From NCBI RefSeq assembly GCF_019091455.1, contig NZ_JAGXJN010000014.1, positions 1-64,000 on the forward strand: a DNA stretch of 64,000 nt, read 5' to 3'. The translations under genes and the position numbers were made by a program. Origin of the DNA: Chitinophaga sp. GbtcB8 (lineage in GTDB: Bacteria; Bacteroidota; Bacteroidia; Chitinophagales; Chitinophagaceae). Position 1 is the stretch's first letter. Each line of letters starts with the position of its first letter. Positions 17,437-26,722 of the stretch are shown piece by piece. Below the pieces are notes generated by a model. It saw only the letters and a program-made list of their open reading frames with translations, was not told the DNA's origin and made no database searches.

Positions 17437-18531
17437 ATGAATACCCCCGAAGTATTATTAGAACAGCCTAATAACCGCGGTATTTTGCATGCTGTAGTAG
17501 AGCAGGACGATCGTACCGCCTATTTTTATATTTACCCCGCAGAGCAATTTTCCGAGCGTTATAATATAAGAGCCTGTTGGCTGCGCAACCTGCAGGCTGC
17601 TCCTGAAGAGCGGGATAACGCAGCCATGGAAGAGGGCAGGGCGCCGCTGCTGGAAGCACAGTATTGTAAACACCCGCAAGGCGCGGAGCCTTTGCAGGCA
17701 GAATATGTAAACATCATGTGGAATGAGGAAGATGATGGAGCTACCGTGTTTTACCAGGATGAGCCTATGGCCATTATTCCCGGATGGAGCCTTTATTCCG
17801 ATCAACGTGCCTGTTATACATTGGACTGTAACGCTATAGTTGAGGACAGGGGCATTTTCCCACTAACAGCGCCTGCGTTATATGAAAGGCTGCAAAAAAC
17901 ATCCGCTTTCTGGGATCAGTGGGGAGATGAGGATAGCAATCCATGGCCGCCCATTCAGCAACAGTTCCTGGACGTGTACGAAGCGCAGCTCGGCAGCTCA
18001 CTGCAATATTATGCTATAGATCAGCAGCAGTGGCCGCCCATGGCATTAGCCAGATTTGAGAAAGATGATGTTGTATATTTCATGAGCCTGGGCGTAAGTA
18101 TCCGCCCTATGCCCTGGGTAGAGCTGTTGTATAATGACCAGGCAGCAGGTTTCAGAAGAATGGAGCTGGGCCTTGCCGTGAGTAAAAAAGATTATACAGA
18201 AGAGGAGATCATGAACATGGCGCAGGCTGTATCCGGTATGGCAGACAGTCCCTGGCGTAACCTCACCTGGCTGGGAGAGGGGCATACCATTAGCTCATCC
18301 GGCTTGCCGGCAGGGTTTGATAGTTTTATTCTTTCATCCGCGCTGTATAAAGGCCCGGCCATAGACCTGCCATCTATAGAGGGCGACCGTGTAAATCTTT
18401 ATTGGGCCTGCCCCATAACGCTGGCGGAAAGAGAAAGCGCGCACAGCAAAGCTAATGGTGGTTATGAGCTGCTGGAAAAAATGATCGGCGCAGGGATCAC
18501 GCATGTTGTTGCAAAAAGAAAAGGTTTATAG
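17437..18531 (+). CDS. Suppressor-of-fused-like domain protein
   Basis: A 364-residue soluble protein; ATG 17437 (MNTPEVLLEQ) is preferred to an upstream start at 17407. The N-terminal half contains an acidic, DUF2314-like region (ACWLRNLQAAP; VNIMWNEEDDGATVFYQDEP). The C-terminal half (YFMSLGVSIRPMPWVELL; GFDSFILSS; DRVNLYWACPITLAERE) matches the suppressor-of-fused-like fold common in bacteria. These domains are often found near immunity or toxin modules, but no toxin is encoded beside it. A terminator follows at 18549. Function is not known; the family call is moderately sure. Confidence 0.65.
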   Translation: MNTPEVLLEQPNNRGILHAVVEQDDRTAYFYIYPAEQFSERYNIRACWLRNLQAAPEERDNAAMEEGRAPLLEAQYCKHPQGAEPLQAEYVNIMWNEEDDGATVFYQDEPMAIIPGWSLYSDQRACYTLDCNAIVEDRGIFPLTAPALYERLQKTSAFWDQWGDEDSNPWPPIQQQFLDVYEAQLGSSLQYYAIDQQQWPPMALARFEKDDVVYFMSLGVSIRPMPWVELLYNDQAAGFRRMELGLAVSKKDYTEEEIMNMAQAVSGMADSPWRNLTWLGEGHTISSSGLPAGFDSFILSSALYKGPAIDLPSIEGDRVNLYWACPITLAERESAHSKANGGYELLEKMIGAGITHVVAKRKGL

Positions 18532-18548
18532 AATATTTCATAATTATG

Positions 18549-18585
18549 AAGCCGTAAACACTGAATAAGTGTTTGCGGCTTTTGT
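18549..18585 (+). terminator. Intrinsic terminator after the SUFU-like gene
   Basis: A 14-base stem (18549-18562 with 18568-18581, one G-T pair) around a 5-base loop GAATA, running into T-rich sequence. It separates the SUFU-like gene from the PHP hydrolase gene. Confidence 0.85.
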
Positions 18586-18628
18586 ATTTGTTGATGCAAA
18601 TTTAACATGGCCGGCGTTTTGGGTCTTA

Positions 18629-18636
18629 TAACTTTG
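18629..18636 (+). promoter_or_regulatory. -7 promoter element TAACTTTG
   Basis: TAACTTTG matches the Bacteroidota -7 consensus TAnnTTTG 26 bases before the start codon of the PHP hydrolase gene. No clear TTTG element lies at the usual distance upstream, so only the -7 part is supported. Confidence 0.45.
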
Positions 18637-18661
18637 CGGCGCACTCAATAATAATTTTGAT

Positions 18662-19876
18662 ATGATGTTCAGGAATAACAGCATGCTTGCAGGTATGGTC
18701 TATACCGGGCTGCTGATGGGATGTATCAGCAGTGCTGCATTGGCACAGTCAGGCCACAGTAATCCATGGGCACCTACGGTCATTAATACGCTGCCGCCGG
18801 TAGCCAGCCTCACTAATGGGGTGTGGTTAAAGGGAGATCTTCACTTACACTCCCGGCATAGTAAGGAATCATCGAATAACCCTGTTGCAAAGATCATCGC
18901 ATTTTCTAAGTCCGTTGGTATAGATTATCTCTGCATCACGGATCACGATAACCATGTTGATGGTGATGTTGCGAATAACACCTGGGCCGATCCTGAGTTC
19001 AAATCAGACTCCGTGCTGCTGTTGTACGGTGCAGAATGGACAACCACCCGCGGCCACGGCAATGCATTTTCTGCCAAACCGTACGATCATCAACGGTTAT
19101 ACGACGTTCGTGATCAGCGCGATGTGGTCATAGGCGCTGTAAAGAAACAGCTTGGGATCCATTTGTCTGCCAACCATCCCAGCGGGAAAGATCATTTTGG
19201 ATATTCCTATGATATCATTGAATCTATTGAGGTCTGGAATTCCGCGATCTGGTCAAAGAATGAAAATGCGATCATGATCTGGGACGACATGCTGTCATCA
19301 GGCCGCAAGTTAACCGGCAGGGGAGGGAGCGATGCGCACCATGGTACGCCGGATACACCCGACAAAGCAACAAAGAACAGTGTGCAGGCGAAGGCTAACT
19401 ATGTTGGCACTCCAACAACCTGGGTGTTTGCCACAGCACGTACTCCGCAGGCAGTTGTAGATGCCCTCACAAATGGCAGGGTTGCTGTTAGCGCAAATCC
19501 ATACGCACCCCGCATTGAATTTTATGCAGACCTGGATCAGGATGGTAAGATGGATATGATGATGGGTGATAACGTTAAGGCTACGGGCAAGGCTGTGAGG
19601 TTCCGTGTTCAGCTAACAGGAAATACTGTTCCGGATGCATCGTATACTATTAGCATTGTAAAGAACGGTAACAAGTTCGACTCGTTATACGTGACCGGTC
19701 AAACGCCCACTGCCGAGTTTACGGACACACCAGCAGCACTGGGCCGCACTTATTACCGCGTTACGGTAGGGGGGCCGGCAACACCCTATCCGCAAGTGCC
19801 GGGATCAATGGCATTGAGCGGCAATATGGTAGGGCTGTCTAACCCGATCTATTTTAATTTTGATCCGAATTTTTGA
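18662..19876 (+). CDS. CehA/McbA-family PHP-domain metallohydrolase
   Basis: A 404-residue exported protein with a signal peptide over residues 1-29 (ISSAALAQ). The PHP-type metal site is complete: GDLHLHS, CITDHDNH, YGAEWTT, SANHPSG and GGSDAHHG. The later region is a beta-sandwich (RFRVQLTGNTV; TYYRVTVGG). CehA/McbA proteins include carbaryl hydrolase and nucleotide-like phosphoesterases; the substrate here is unknown. It has its own promoter element and a strong terminator. Codon use is slightly different from its neighbours (more GAT, ATC), but not enough to claim transfer. Confidence 0.85.
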   Translation: MMFRNNSMLAGMVYTGLLMGCISSAALAQSGHSNPWAPTVINTLPPVASLTNGVWLKGDLHLHSRHSKESSNNPVAKIIAFSKSVGIDYLCITDHDNHVDGDVANNTWADPEFKSDSVLLLYGAEWTTTRGHGNAFSAKPYDHQRLYDVRDQRDVVIGAVKKQLGIHLSANHPSGKDHFGYSYDIIESIEVWNSAIWSKNENAIMIWDDMLSSGRKLTGRGGSDAHHGTPDTPDKATKNSVQAKANYVGTPTTWVFATARTPQAVVDALTNGRVAVSANPYAPRIEFYADLDQDGKMDMMMGDNVKATGKAVRFRVQLTGNTVPDASYTISIVKNGNKFDSLYVTGQTPTAEFTDTPAALGRTYYRVTVGGPATPYPQVPGSMALSGNMVGLSNPIYFNFDPNF

Positions 19877-19904
19877 GGATGAAGTGAGCTTAAATGTGAT
19901 ACAC

Positions 19905-19950
19905 AAAGAAAAAGCTTTGAGCATTTTATGCCCGAAGCTTTTTCTTTTTT
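19905..19950 (+). terminator. Intrinsic terminator after the PHP hydrolase gene
   Basis: A perfect 13-base stem AAAGAAAAAGCTT (19905-19917) with AAGCTTTTTCTTT (19935-19947), a 17-base loop, and further T residues. Confidence 0.85.
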
Positions 19951-20040
19951 ATAGCACGAAAGAGTGAATACGGGTGCCGTTTTTATACGTTATATTTAAT
20001 ATGACATTCCCATACGTTGTTAACATTAAACCCATACAAC

Positions 20041-20421
20041 ATGCAAGATCCAATGATCACCCCTGTTGCACCTATGCCCGCAACCGAACCTACCCAGCAC
20101 AGTATTTACGAGATCTCCCGGGAAACCGCCGTAAAATGGCGCCGTAACTGGGAAGCCGACCTGGCAGCTGCCAACACTCCTAATTACGTTCGTTCTTACC
20201 GGATTGATGCAGCAGAGCTGGAAGAGATATTACGTATCCCCGGAATGAAGTATGTGCGTGTTTACTTTGGCCGTGCAGAACGGGGGCATCATGACAGGAT
20301 GATACTTGTTGCTGCAGATGTGAATGGAAAAGATATGGTGCAGGGCGAGAGCGCTAAATTCTTTGATTTTACAACACCAAGGCCTCCCTTTGATGAAGGA
20401 GAAACAACGGTTTGGTGGTAA
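20041..20421 (+). CDS. Conserved-looking hypothetical protein
   Basis: A 126-residue soluble protein that I do not recognise. ATG 20041 (MQDPMITPVAPMPA) is preferred to an upstream frame start at 20017 that adds only eight residues. It has a proline-rich N-terminus, a helical middle (ISRETAVKWRRNWEADLA; AAELEEILRIPGMKYVRVYFG) and an acidic C-terminus ending ETTVWW. There is no signal peptide or membrane segment. It stands in front of the RhuM-Fic gene, separated by 174 bases that contain a short open frame. No function can be proposed. Confidence 0.7.
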   Translation: MQDPMITPVAPMPATEPTQHSIYEISRETAVKWRRNWEADLAAANTPNYVRSYRIDAAELEEILRIPGMKYVRVYFGRAERGHHDRMILVAADVNGKDMVQGESAKFFDFTTPRPPFDEGETTVWW

Positions 20422-20440
20422 GAGAAGATTAAGAAGGAGG

Positions 20441-20575
20441 GTGTTAGCCTTCCTTTTTCAGTTATACAAGAAGCAGAATTTACAATTTGAAATTGAAAAT
20501 AACGGAAACACAGAATTGTATGAAGATTTACCTGCGCTTAACGATTTATCCATTGCGGATGTGTTAATTTCATGA
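20441..20575 (+). other. 44-codon frame coupled to the RhuM-Fic gene
   Basis: A GTG at 20441 lies directly behind AAGGAGG and opens 44 codons that end in a TGA overlapping the ATG at 20572 (ATGA). The second half (LQFEIENNGNTELYEDL; ALNDLSIADVLIS) looks like real protein. It could be a small partner of the downstream toxin-like protein or the C-terminal remnant of a lost gene. The Shine-Dalgarno is too close to the GTG for an ideal start, so this is tentative. Confidence 0.35.
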
Positions 20576-20595
20576 TTAATACAAAGACAGGTAAA

Positions 20596-21588
20596 ATGGA
20601 AAATAATCAAATTATCATTTACCAGACACCGGATGGCGAAACATCTATAGATGTTATCCTTGATCAGGATACAATTTGGTTAACGCAATCACAAATTGTA
20701 GACCTTTTTCAATCCAGTAAGGCAAACATTAGCGAGCATATAAAACACATATTTAATTCAGAGGAATTGAATCAGGAAGCAACTGTTCGGAAAATCCGAA
20801 CAGTTCGAAAGGAAGGTAAAAGGGACATTTCCAGGGAGTTAGAGCACTATAACCTGGACATGATCATTTCCATTGGCTATCGTGTCAACTCAATCCGTGG
20901 TACCCAATTCCGCATTTGGGCAAACAAAATTCTAAAAGAATACCTGGTTAAAGGATATTCCTTAAACGAAAAACGCCTACACGAACAAAGCCAGCAGTTT
21001 GAGGCGCTTAAACAAACTGTGAAATTGATGGGCAATGTATTGGGGGCGCAGGAATTATCTTCTGACGAAGCCGGCGGCCTGTTAAAAGTAATTACCGATT
21101 ATACCTATGCGCTGGACGTTTTAGATAAATATGATCATCGTAAGCTTACCATAGAGGCCACGCATACGCAGCAGGGTTTTATTGCCAATTATGGGGAAGC
21201 AATGAAAGCTATCCGGAGCTTAAGAGATAAATTCGGCGGCAGCCGCTTATTCGGTAATGAAAAAGATGAATCTTTCCAAAGCTCTATTGCAACCATCTAT
21301 CAGTCTTTTGGTGGACGGGATCTCTATCCGAGCATTGAAGAAAAAGCCGCCCACCTGTTATACTTTGTAGTTAAGAACCATTCATTTTCAGATGGCAATA
21401 AACGGATCGCAGCTTTCTTGTTTGTATGGTTCCTTGAAAAGAACAGTATCCTTTACCGGGAAGATGGTACAAAACGCATTGCTGATAATGCGCTTGTTGC
21501 ACTAACGTTAATGATTGCAGAAAGTAAACCGGATGAAAAGGATATTATTGCGCAGGTGGTTGTTAATCTTATCAACGGTTATAACTAA
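20596..21588 (+). CDS. RhuM-like protein with C-terminal Fic/Doc domain
   Basis: A 330-residue cytoplasmic protein. ATG 20596 follows AGGTAAA and gives the usual RhuM start (MENNQIIIYQTPDG); an in-frame ATG 20572 adds eight residues. Residues about 1-125 form the RhuM/KilA-N-like DNA-binding type domain (TIWLTQSQIVDLFQSSKANI; RVNSIRGTQFRIWANKILKE). Residues about 190-320 are a Fic/Doc fold with H262-SFSDGNKR-270. The NKR ending, in place of the NGR of AMP-transferring Fic proteins, resembles Doc, which phosphorylates EF-Tu. A role as toxin or phage-defence factor is possible but inferred. No antitoxin is recognised. Confidence 0.85.
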   Translation: MENNQIIIYQTPDGETSIDVILDQDTIWLTQSQIVDLFQSSKANISEHIKHIFNSEELNQEATVRKIRTVRKEGKRDISRELEHYNLDMIISIGYRVNSIRGTQFRIWANKILKEYLVKGYSLNEKRLHEQSQQFEALKQTVKLMGNVLGAQELSSDEAGGLLKVITDYTYALDVLDKYDHRKLTIEATHTQQGFIANYGEAMKAIRSLRDKFGGSRLFGNEKDESFQSSIATIYQSFGGRDLYPSIEEKAAHLLYFVVKNHSFSDGNKRIAAFLFVWFLEKNSILYREDGTKRIADNALVALTLMIAESKPDEKDIIAQVVVNLINGYN

Positions 21589-21598
21589 AGCAGCATTT

Positions 21599-23398
21599 TT
21601 ACTCCTTTAATTCCACTACGGTTCCATCATGGCCCTGTAGCTCCAGCGTATATTTATCTGAAAATTTGCCCAGGCTTTTACCAGTCCAGTGGTCCACTAC
21701 TTCACAGGGCTTATCCAACTTAGCCGTAATGGTTCTGGCGGTACTATCCCAGTTCAGCAGCACTACGTATTTACCTTTGGGAGTAGATAACCTGCCTATC
21801 TCAAATTTCCCATCTTCAAAAGCAGCTGCCTTCGCGGTAGGTGGTACTGTTTTCCGCAATACGTTTAACCGTTCGGGTGAGATGGTGGTCAGGTCGTCCC
21901 CGCTTAGCAGCATACCGCCCGTGCTATAGATGAGCGCTGCATGAAAACGGAATTCATTATCCGGCATCTTACCGGTAAGCAGCAGGCAATCAGGATCATT
22001 CCACCACAGGCGGCCGTTCCGCCAGGCGCGGTACAGGTTTTCCCTGCCTGAACGTTCAAAAACAGACCACTGACGTTTAATATCCATAGAGCTGCGGGAG
22101 CCGTGTATAAGGCCCAGCGATGGCCATAGCGGATGATTACAGCCCAGTATAAAAGCATCGCCGGTGCCTTTAAGTATAGCTTCCATACCGCGGCGGTATG
22201 CATCTACACGGGTGGCCTGTTTATCATAGAAATAACCACCGTGTATTGCGCCCCAGAAATTTGCGTCCAGCTTAAAGTAGGTACATCCCCACTGGTTACG
22301 CATAATGCGGAACATTTGTTCCAGGTGTTTTTGCACGGCAGGATTGGTGCCATCCAATACGTACCAGGGTTTAAGCCGCCAGCCGCCGAAGGTAACAAGA
22401 TCGCTGCGCAGGGGTTTACCGCTCGCGTCTTTTACCAGCCAGTCAGGATGCTCTTTATATACCGTTGAATTACTATCGCAAATAAAGGGAGCAACCCATA
22501 TGGCCGGCTCAAAGCCCTTGCTGCGTATGGTTTTCAATACCGGCTGTATGTTACCGCCAAATGATTTGCCGGTTGATAACCAGTCGCCCATATGCGGCTG
22601 GTAGCCGTCATCTATCTGTATGTATCGCAGGGCAGGCAGGTTGGCCTTGATATAATCCAGGTTATCATAAATATTCTGCGCCGTTACCTGCGGCCCAAAG
22701 CAATACCAGCTGCACCAGCCGGTAGGCGGTTGCTTAAAGGCCAGGTGGGGATGATAATGATTTATACGGTTGGCAAACTTCTCCAGCAGGGCATTACCCT
22801 CGCCGCCATTCATCAGCGCCCATTCCTCCAGCTGAAAAGCCGCTCCGGGGGCCAGGGAAAGGTTCTCAAGGTCCATTACTACTTTAATGGTGTCTGCATT
22901 CAGGTAAAACTTACCTGCAAAGTGTTTGCAGCTGGTAAACCCCAGCAGCAGCTGCGGTTCGCCGGCAGGGTACAGGCGTAACAGGTTGTACACGGCCAGG
23001 TAGCCGGCCGGTTGTGGTATCCGGTAATGCCCGTCATCCGTATAATTACCTAATACCTGGGGCTTTTCCAGCGTGCCGCTGGTCTGCGTCAGCATCTGGA
23101 ATCCTTCGCCATAAAAAGGCGTATTAGATGGTAATGCTTTACCCGCCTGCGCCAGCAGCACTTCTTTGATACGTACCGGCGTACTACCGGTGTTGACTAC
23201 ACGTGAGGTGCAAAAATCCCCGTTCCATGTGCGGGTGATCTGTACCGTAGCAGGTGCAGCTTGCCCGTTGTCCGTTACAATGGTGGCTTTGCTGCTCTTT
23301 AGTGCCTGCAGGAATTGATCTGCCGGGCCGGCATGCAAAGCTGTTCCTGCCAGCAGGCCTGCTAATAAGCAGGCATAACCCTGTTTCTTTAATATCAT
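21599..23398 (-). CDS. GH36-type alpha-galactosidase family protein
   Basis: A 599-residue secreted enzyme with a signal peptide (residues 1-23). After an N-terminal beta-domain, the TIM-barrel shows PTGWCSWYCFG, YIQIDDGYQ and TYFKLDANFWG with the candidate nucleophile D378. RSSMD (435-439) has the R-x-S-x-D form of the acid/base. These are clan GH-D features; alpha-galactosidase is the commonest activity, but raffinose-synthase-like or alpha-N-acetylgalactosaminidase members exist. It is the last gene of a minus-strand set with GH95 and a truncated GH29, so it probably acts on a fucosylated, galactosylated glycan. That link is inferred. Confidence 0.82.
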   Translation of the reverse strand: MILKKQGYACLLAGLLAGTALHAGPADQFLQALKSSKATIVTDNGQAAPATVQITRTWNGDFCTSRVVNTGSTPVRIKEVLLAQAGKALPSNTPFYGEGFQMLTQTSGTLEKPQVLGNYTDDGHYRIPQPAGYLAVYNLLRLYPAGEPQLLLGFTSCKHFAGKFYLNADTIKVVMDLENLSLAPGAAFQLEEWALMNGGEGNALLEKFANRINHYHPHLAFKQPPTGWCSWYCFGPQVTAQNIYDNLDYIKANLPALRYIQIDDGYQPHMGDWLSTGKSFGGNIQPVLKTIRSKGFEPAIWVAPFICDSNSTVYKEHPDWLVKDASGKPLRSDLVTFGGWRLKPWYVLDGTNPAVQKHLEQMFRIMRNQWGCTYFKLDANFWGAIHGGYFYDKQATRVDAYRRGMEAILKGTGDAFILGCNHPLWPSLGLIHGSRSSMDIKRQWSVFERSGRENLYRAWRNGRLWWNDPDCLLLTGKMPDNEFRFHAALIYSTGGMLLSGDDLTTISPERLNVLRKTVPPTAKAAAFEDGKFEIGRLSTPKGKYVVLLNWDSTARTITAKLDKPCEVVDHWTGKSLGKFSDKYTLELQGHDGTVVELKE

Positions 23399-23436
23399 TC
23401 GTATGAAATTTTTACCTGGTTGGTTTTAAAGTGATC

Positions 23437-23862
23437 TCAAATAACATCAGCTCCGGCAGCTTTTATCAGCCGCACCCAGGCCTCTGCATTGAACTGTTCA
23501 GGGTTAAATGTTTTCGGCAATTTTTCCCGGTAAACATCCCTGGGTATTGTTTCCTTGCGCATGAGGTGCTCCGCATAACCATCTACTTTTTTGCCAATCC
23601 ATTCCCCACCGGCGGCAGAATACACGCCCCAGTGTATAAAGCAGCCAAACTTATCCTCCCGCCACCAGGCTATGCGGGCATCATGGTTTTTCATACTGCG
23701 TTTCCACCAGCCGTTCACTGCATCATCAATAGCTGCCTGATCCCGTTCAGCGCCCTTTTGCATCAAAAGGGCCTGCTCATCTTCCTTATCGCCTGCAGGA
23801 GTTTGCGCCTGCAGGCCTATGGATATAACGGTAATGATTGCACTTAAAAATATGCGCTTCAT
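23437..23862 (-). pseudogene. Truncated GH29 alpha-L-fucosidase (N-terminal fragment)
   Basis: A 141-residue frame with a signal peptide (FLSAIITVISIGLQAQ) followed by the GH29 N-terminal core ARIAWWREDKFGCFIHWG, HLMRKETIPRDVYREKL and AWVRLIKAAGADVI, then a stop. Normal GH29 enzymes have over 400 residues and continue at this point into a conserved KHHDGF block, which is absent. Only 38 bases separate the stop from the GH36 start, so the catalytic remainder has been deleted, not merely frameshifted. The nucleophile Asp lies in the missing part, so the product is expected to be inactive. Confidence 0.85.
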
Positions 23863-23885
23863 AGTATGGTATTAGTTGTGCTACG

Positions 23886-26447
23886 TTAATAGGTATTCAT
23901 GTTATAGTCTTTCCCGGCTGTTGTCATCAGGTCATACTCATAGATCTTTTTCAGGGGCAGCTCCGGCAGCCTGGTTTTGTCTTTCACTTCCGTTTTTACC
24001 GGCAATGGAATAAAGTAACAGGGGTTTGGATTATTTCCGCTGGCGGGTTTTAATGCAGTACCTGCTGCATTTACGGGTACCTGTATACGAATACGGCAGT
24101 TGCCGCCCAGCTTACTGTGAAGCACTGCTTTGGTAAGCTTTCCCTGTTCCCACTCCATATCTATTTCAAAACCACCACGGGCCTTCAGCCCCTTTACATG
24201 GCCGTTTGGCCAGGCTGCCGGCAATGCAGGCAATAAATAAACAGCGCCATCATGGCTTTGCAGCAGCATTTCCGTAATACCGGAGGTTACGCCAAAGTTG
24301 CCATCTATCTGGAAAGGCGGATGCGCATCAAATAAGTTGGGGTAAGAGCCACCCGATCCATCTGCTACACTTACACTATCTACAGTGGTCAGGAACAGCT
24401 GTTTGTTCAGCATCATATAGGCATGATCGCCATCTTCCAGCCTTGCCCACCAGTTCACCTTCCAGGCTTTGGACCAGCCGGTGCCCCCATCGCCACGCAG
24501 CAGTAAGCTGCGTTTGGCTGCTGCTGCCAGCACCGGGTTATGACGCGGCGTAATGAAATAACCGGGGAATAGTCCGTATAAATGGGAGAGGTGCCGGTGA
24601 TGATCTTCCGGATCATCCAGGTCCTTATACCACTCCTGCAATTGCCCGTACTGCCCTGTGTGAAAGGGATACAGCCCCTGCAGCCTAGCTTTTAACTGGG
24701 TTGCAAATGCAGCATCTTTATTTAATAGCTGCGCTGCCTGCACCGTATTATTGAACAGGTCACGTATAATGGAAAGGTCCATGGTAGTGGCTATGCTCAC
24801 AGAGCCTTCCCTTTTACCATTTACCAGGAAATTATTTTCCGGAGAGGTGGCCGGGCTGGTTACCCATTGGCCTTTATCGTTCTTTATCAGCCAGTCCAGC
24901 ATAAATTCTACTGCAGACTTCATAACCGGGTAGGCTGTATCCGCAAGGAAGGAACGGTTGCCGGTGAACAGGTAATGCTCCCACAGGTGCCGGGTAAGCC
25001 AGGCCCCTCCCATAGGCCAAATGGCCCATCTTGGGTTACCCCGTGGATCATTAAAATCAATACCGCCTGCAGGATTGGTCATGGCCCATATGTCTGCATT
25101 ATGATGTGCGGTCCAGCCCCTGGCGCCATAATTAACGGCAGCGGTTACACGCCCTTTTTGGGCCAGCTGCATAATGAAGTTGAACAATGGGATACCGCAT
25201 TCACTAAGGTTGGCTGTTTCAGATGGCCAATAGTTCATTTCGGTATTGATGTTAATAGTATAATTGGAGCCCCAGGGTGGCTGCATTTCATGGTTCCATA
25301 AACCCTGCAGGGTCATGGCTGGCCCGCCTTTACGGGAGCCTGCTATCATCAGGTAACGTCCATATTGATACAGCAGTGTGGTCAGCTGCGGATCGCGGTG
25401 GCCACCACTGGCTGTGTATGCTTTTAGCCGCACATCAGTAGCCTGCGTTGCAGAGCTGTCTTTACCAAGGTCCAGCTGTACTTTACTGAAAAGGGCCTGG
25501 TAATCTTTTTCATGCTCCTGCAGCAGCTGTGCATAATCTTTTTGCCTGGCAGCATCCAGGTAACGTAAGGCTTCAGCAGCAGGATCTTTACCTTCCCTGC
25601 CCGGAGACTTATCCGGTCCGTTATAGCTGGTGCCTATGGATAATAACAATACTACCTCTGAAGCGCCCTGTACTTTTAATCCGCTGGTATCAGCATGCAC
25701 GGCGCCATCTTTTACCCTTGCCTGCAAATGCACTTCGTAATTCATTCCTTCACCATTCCCACCAGGAGCATACACAATTTGCCGGGCTTCTGCCGGACGG
25801 TTAGCCACATATTCCGGGCATTTACCTTTCATGACCACATAACGGTCGTTCACCGCCTGTGTGTGATGCGGCATGGGGTTTTGAAAACGGGTATTAAAGG
25901 TAATAGCGCCGGAGCGGCTGCCCCTGAAACGAACTACCAGCAATTGCGCCGGGTAGCTGATAAATACTTCCCGTGTATAGGTAACTCCACCTGCGGTAAA
26001 TGTTACGGTGGATAAGGCATTGTTCAGGTCCAGCTGCCGCCGGTATTGTTCCGGTGAGCCATTAATGGTGTTATCAAAAAACAGGCTGCCCAGGGTCAGG
26101 TAACGGGCACTGTACAGGCCCATCATTTTACGTGCAGCCTGGTCAGCCTCTATGTATTTTTCTTCAAACAGCAGCTGGCGTATAAACGGTAACGTTTGTT
26201 TGGCTTGCGGATTATTACCATCACGCGGCCCGCCTGACCACAGATAACCTTCATTCAATTGCAGCTGTTCCTGCTGCACGCCACCAAATACCATAGCACC
26301 TATACGCCCATTGCCTACCGGCAGGGCGGCTACCCATTGCGTGGCCGGCTGCCGGTACCATAGCCGTAGCAGCGAATCTTGCGGCGGCGCTGCGGATAAA
26401 GCCTGTACGGCTAATAATAAAAGAAAGGTAATGGTGTAACGTTTCAT
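23886..26447 (-). CDS. GH95-family alpha-L-fucosidase
   Basis: An 853-residue secreted enzyme. The start at 26447 (MKRYTITFLLLLAVQALSA) opens a clear signal peptide; the frame extends to 26576 without one. Family features in order: WVAALPVGNGRIGAMVFGG, QLNEGYLWSGGPRDGNNP, NYTININTEMNYWPSETANL with the paired Asn, SPATSPENNFLVNG with the candidate acid Glu, and FDAHPPFQIDGNFG with the Asp. GH95 enzymes remove terminal alpha-1,2-linked fucose by inversion. It is the first gene of the GH95-GH29-GH36 set. Some members act on L-galactose, so fucose is likely but not certain. Confidence 0.9.
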   Translation of the reverse strand: MKRYTITFLLLLAVQALSAAPPQDSLLRLWYRQPATQWVAALPVGNGRIGAMVFGGVQQEQLQLNEGYLWSGGPRDGNNPQAKQTLPFIRQLLFEEKYIEADQAARKMMGLYSARYLTLGSLFFDNTINGSPEQYRRQLDLNNALSTVTFTAGGVTYTREVFISYPAQLLVVRFRGSRSGAITFNTRFQNPMPHHTQAVNDRYVVMKGKCPEYVANRPAEARQIVYAPGGNGEGMNYEVHLQARVKDGAVHADTSGLKVQGASEVVLLLSIGTSYNGPDKSPGREGKDPAAEALRYLDAARQKDYAQLLQEHEKDYQALFSKVQLDLGKDSSATQATDVRLKAYTASGGHRDPQLTTLLYQYGRYLMIAGSRKGGPAMTLQGLWNHEMQPPWGSNYTININTEMNYWPSETANLSECGIPLFNFIMQLAQKGRVTAAVNYGARGWTAHHNADIWAMTNPAGGIDFNDPRGNPRWAIWPMGGAWLTRHLWEHYLFTGNRSFLADTAYPVMKSAVEFMLDWLIKNDKGQWVTSPATSPENNFLVNGKREGSVSIATTMDLSIIRDLFNNTVQAAQLLNKDAAFATQLKARLQGLYPFHTGQYGQLQEWYKDLDDPEDHHRHLSHLYGLFPGYFITPRHNPVLAAAAKRSLLLRGDGGTGWSKAWKVNWWARLEDGDHAYMMLNKQLFLTTVDSVSVADGSGGSYPNLFDAHPPFQIDGNFGVTSGITEMLLQSHDGAVYLLPALPAAWPNGHVKGLKARGGFEIDMEWEQGKLTKAVLHSKLGGNCRIRIQVPVNAAGTALKPASGNNPNPCYFIPLPVKTEVKDKTRLPELPLKKIYEYDLMTTAGKDYNMNTY

Positions 26448-26710
26448 ACTGGAATTCAGATTTTTTGTGGAACAGCGGATTACCGGTAGCATTTTATCTT
26501 TATAGATCAGGCCTCCAGGCTTTACGGAAATTGCTGAAGAATATCTGGTGCAACAGGGTGGCTTATAGTAGCTCACTAGACCTGGCGCTCATTACCAAAT
26601 GATAACAATACAGTTACTAACAGCATTTTTGCAATAGAGAAAAAGAGGGATGGACTTAATAGTATTTATGTCCTTCTTTTTCATAAACCTGGAATCTTGA
26701 TTTAAATTAA

Positions 26711-26722
26711 GCAATCGATTGC
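26711..26722. promoter_or_regulatory. LacI-type operator candidate
   Basis: GCAATCGATTGC is a perfect 12-base palindrome with a central CG, the form of LacI-family operators. It lies 264 bases before the GH95 start codon, in an AT-rich stretch suited to a promoter. No LacI-type gene is seen in the window, so the regulator would be elsewhere. Confidence 0.4.

Noticed and set aside
20324..20440. Upstream part of the frame that ends at 20575
   Set aside because: It overlaps the end of the hypothetical gene in another frame and reads as a shadow; only the part from 20441 was kept as tentative.
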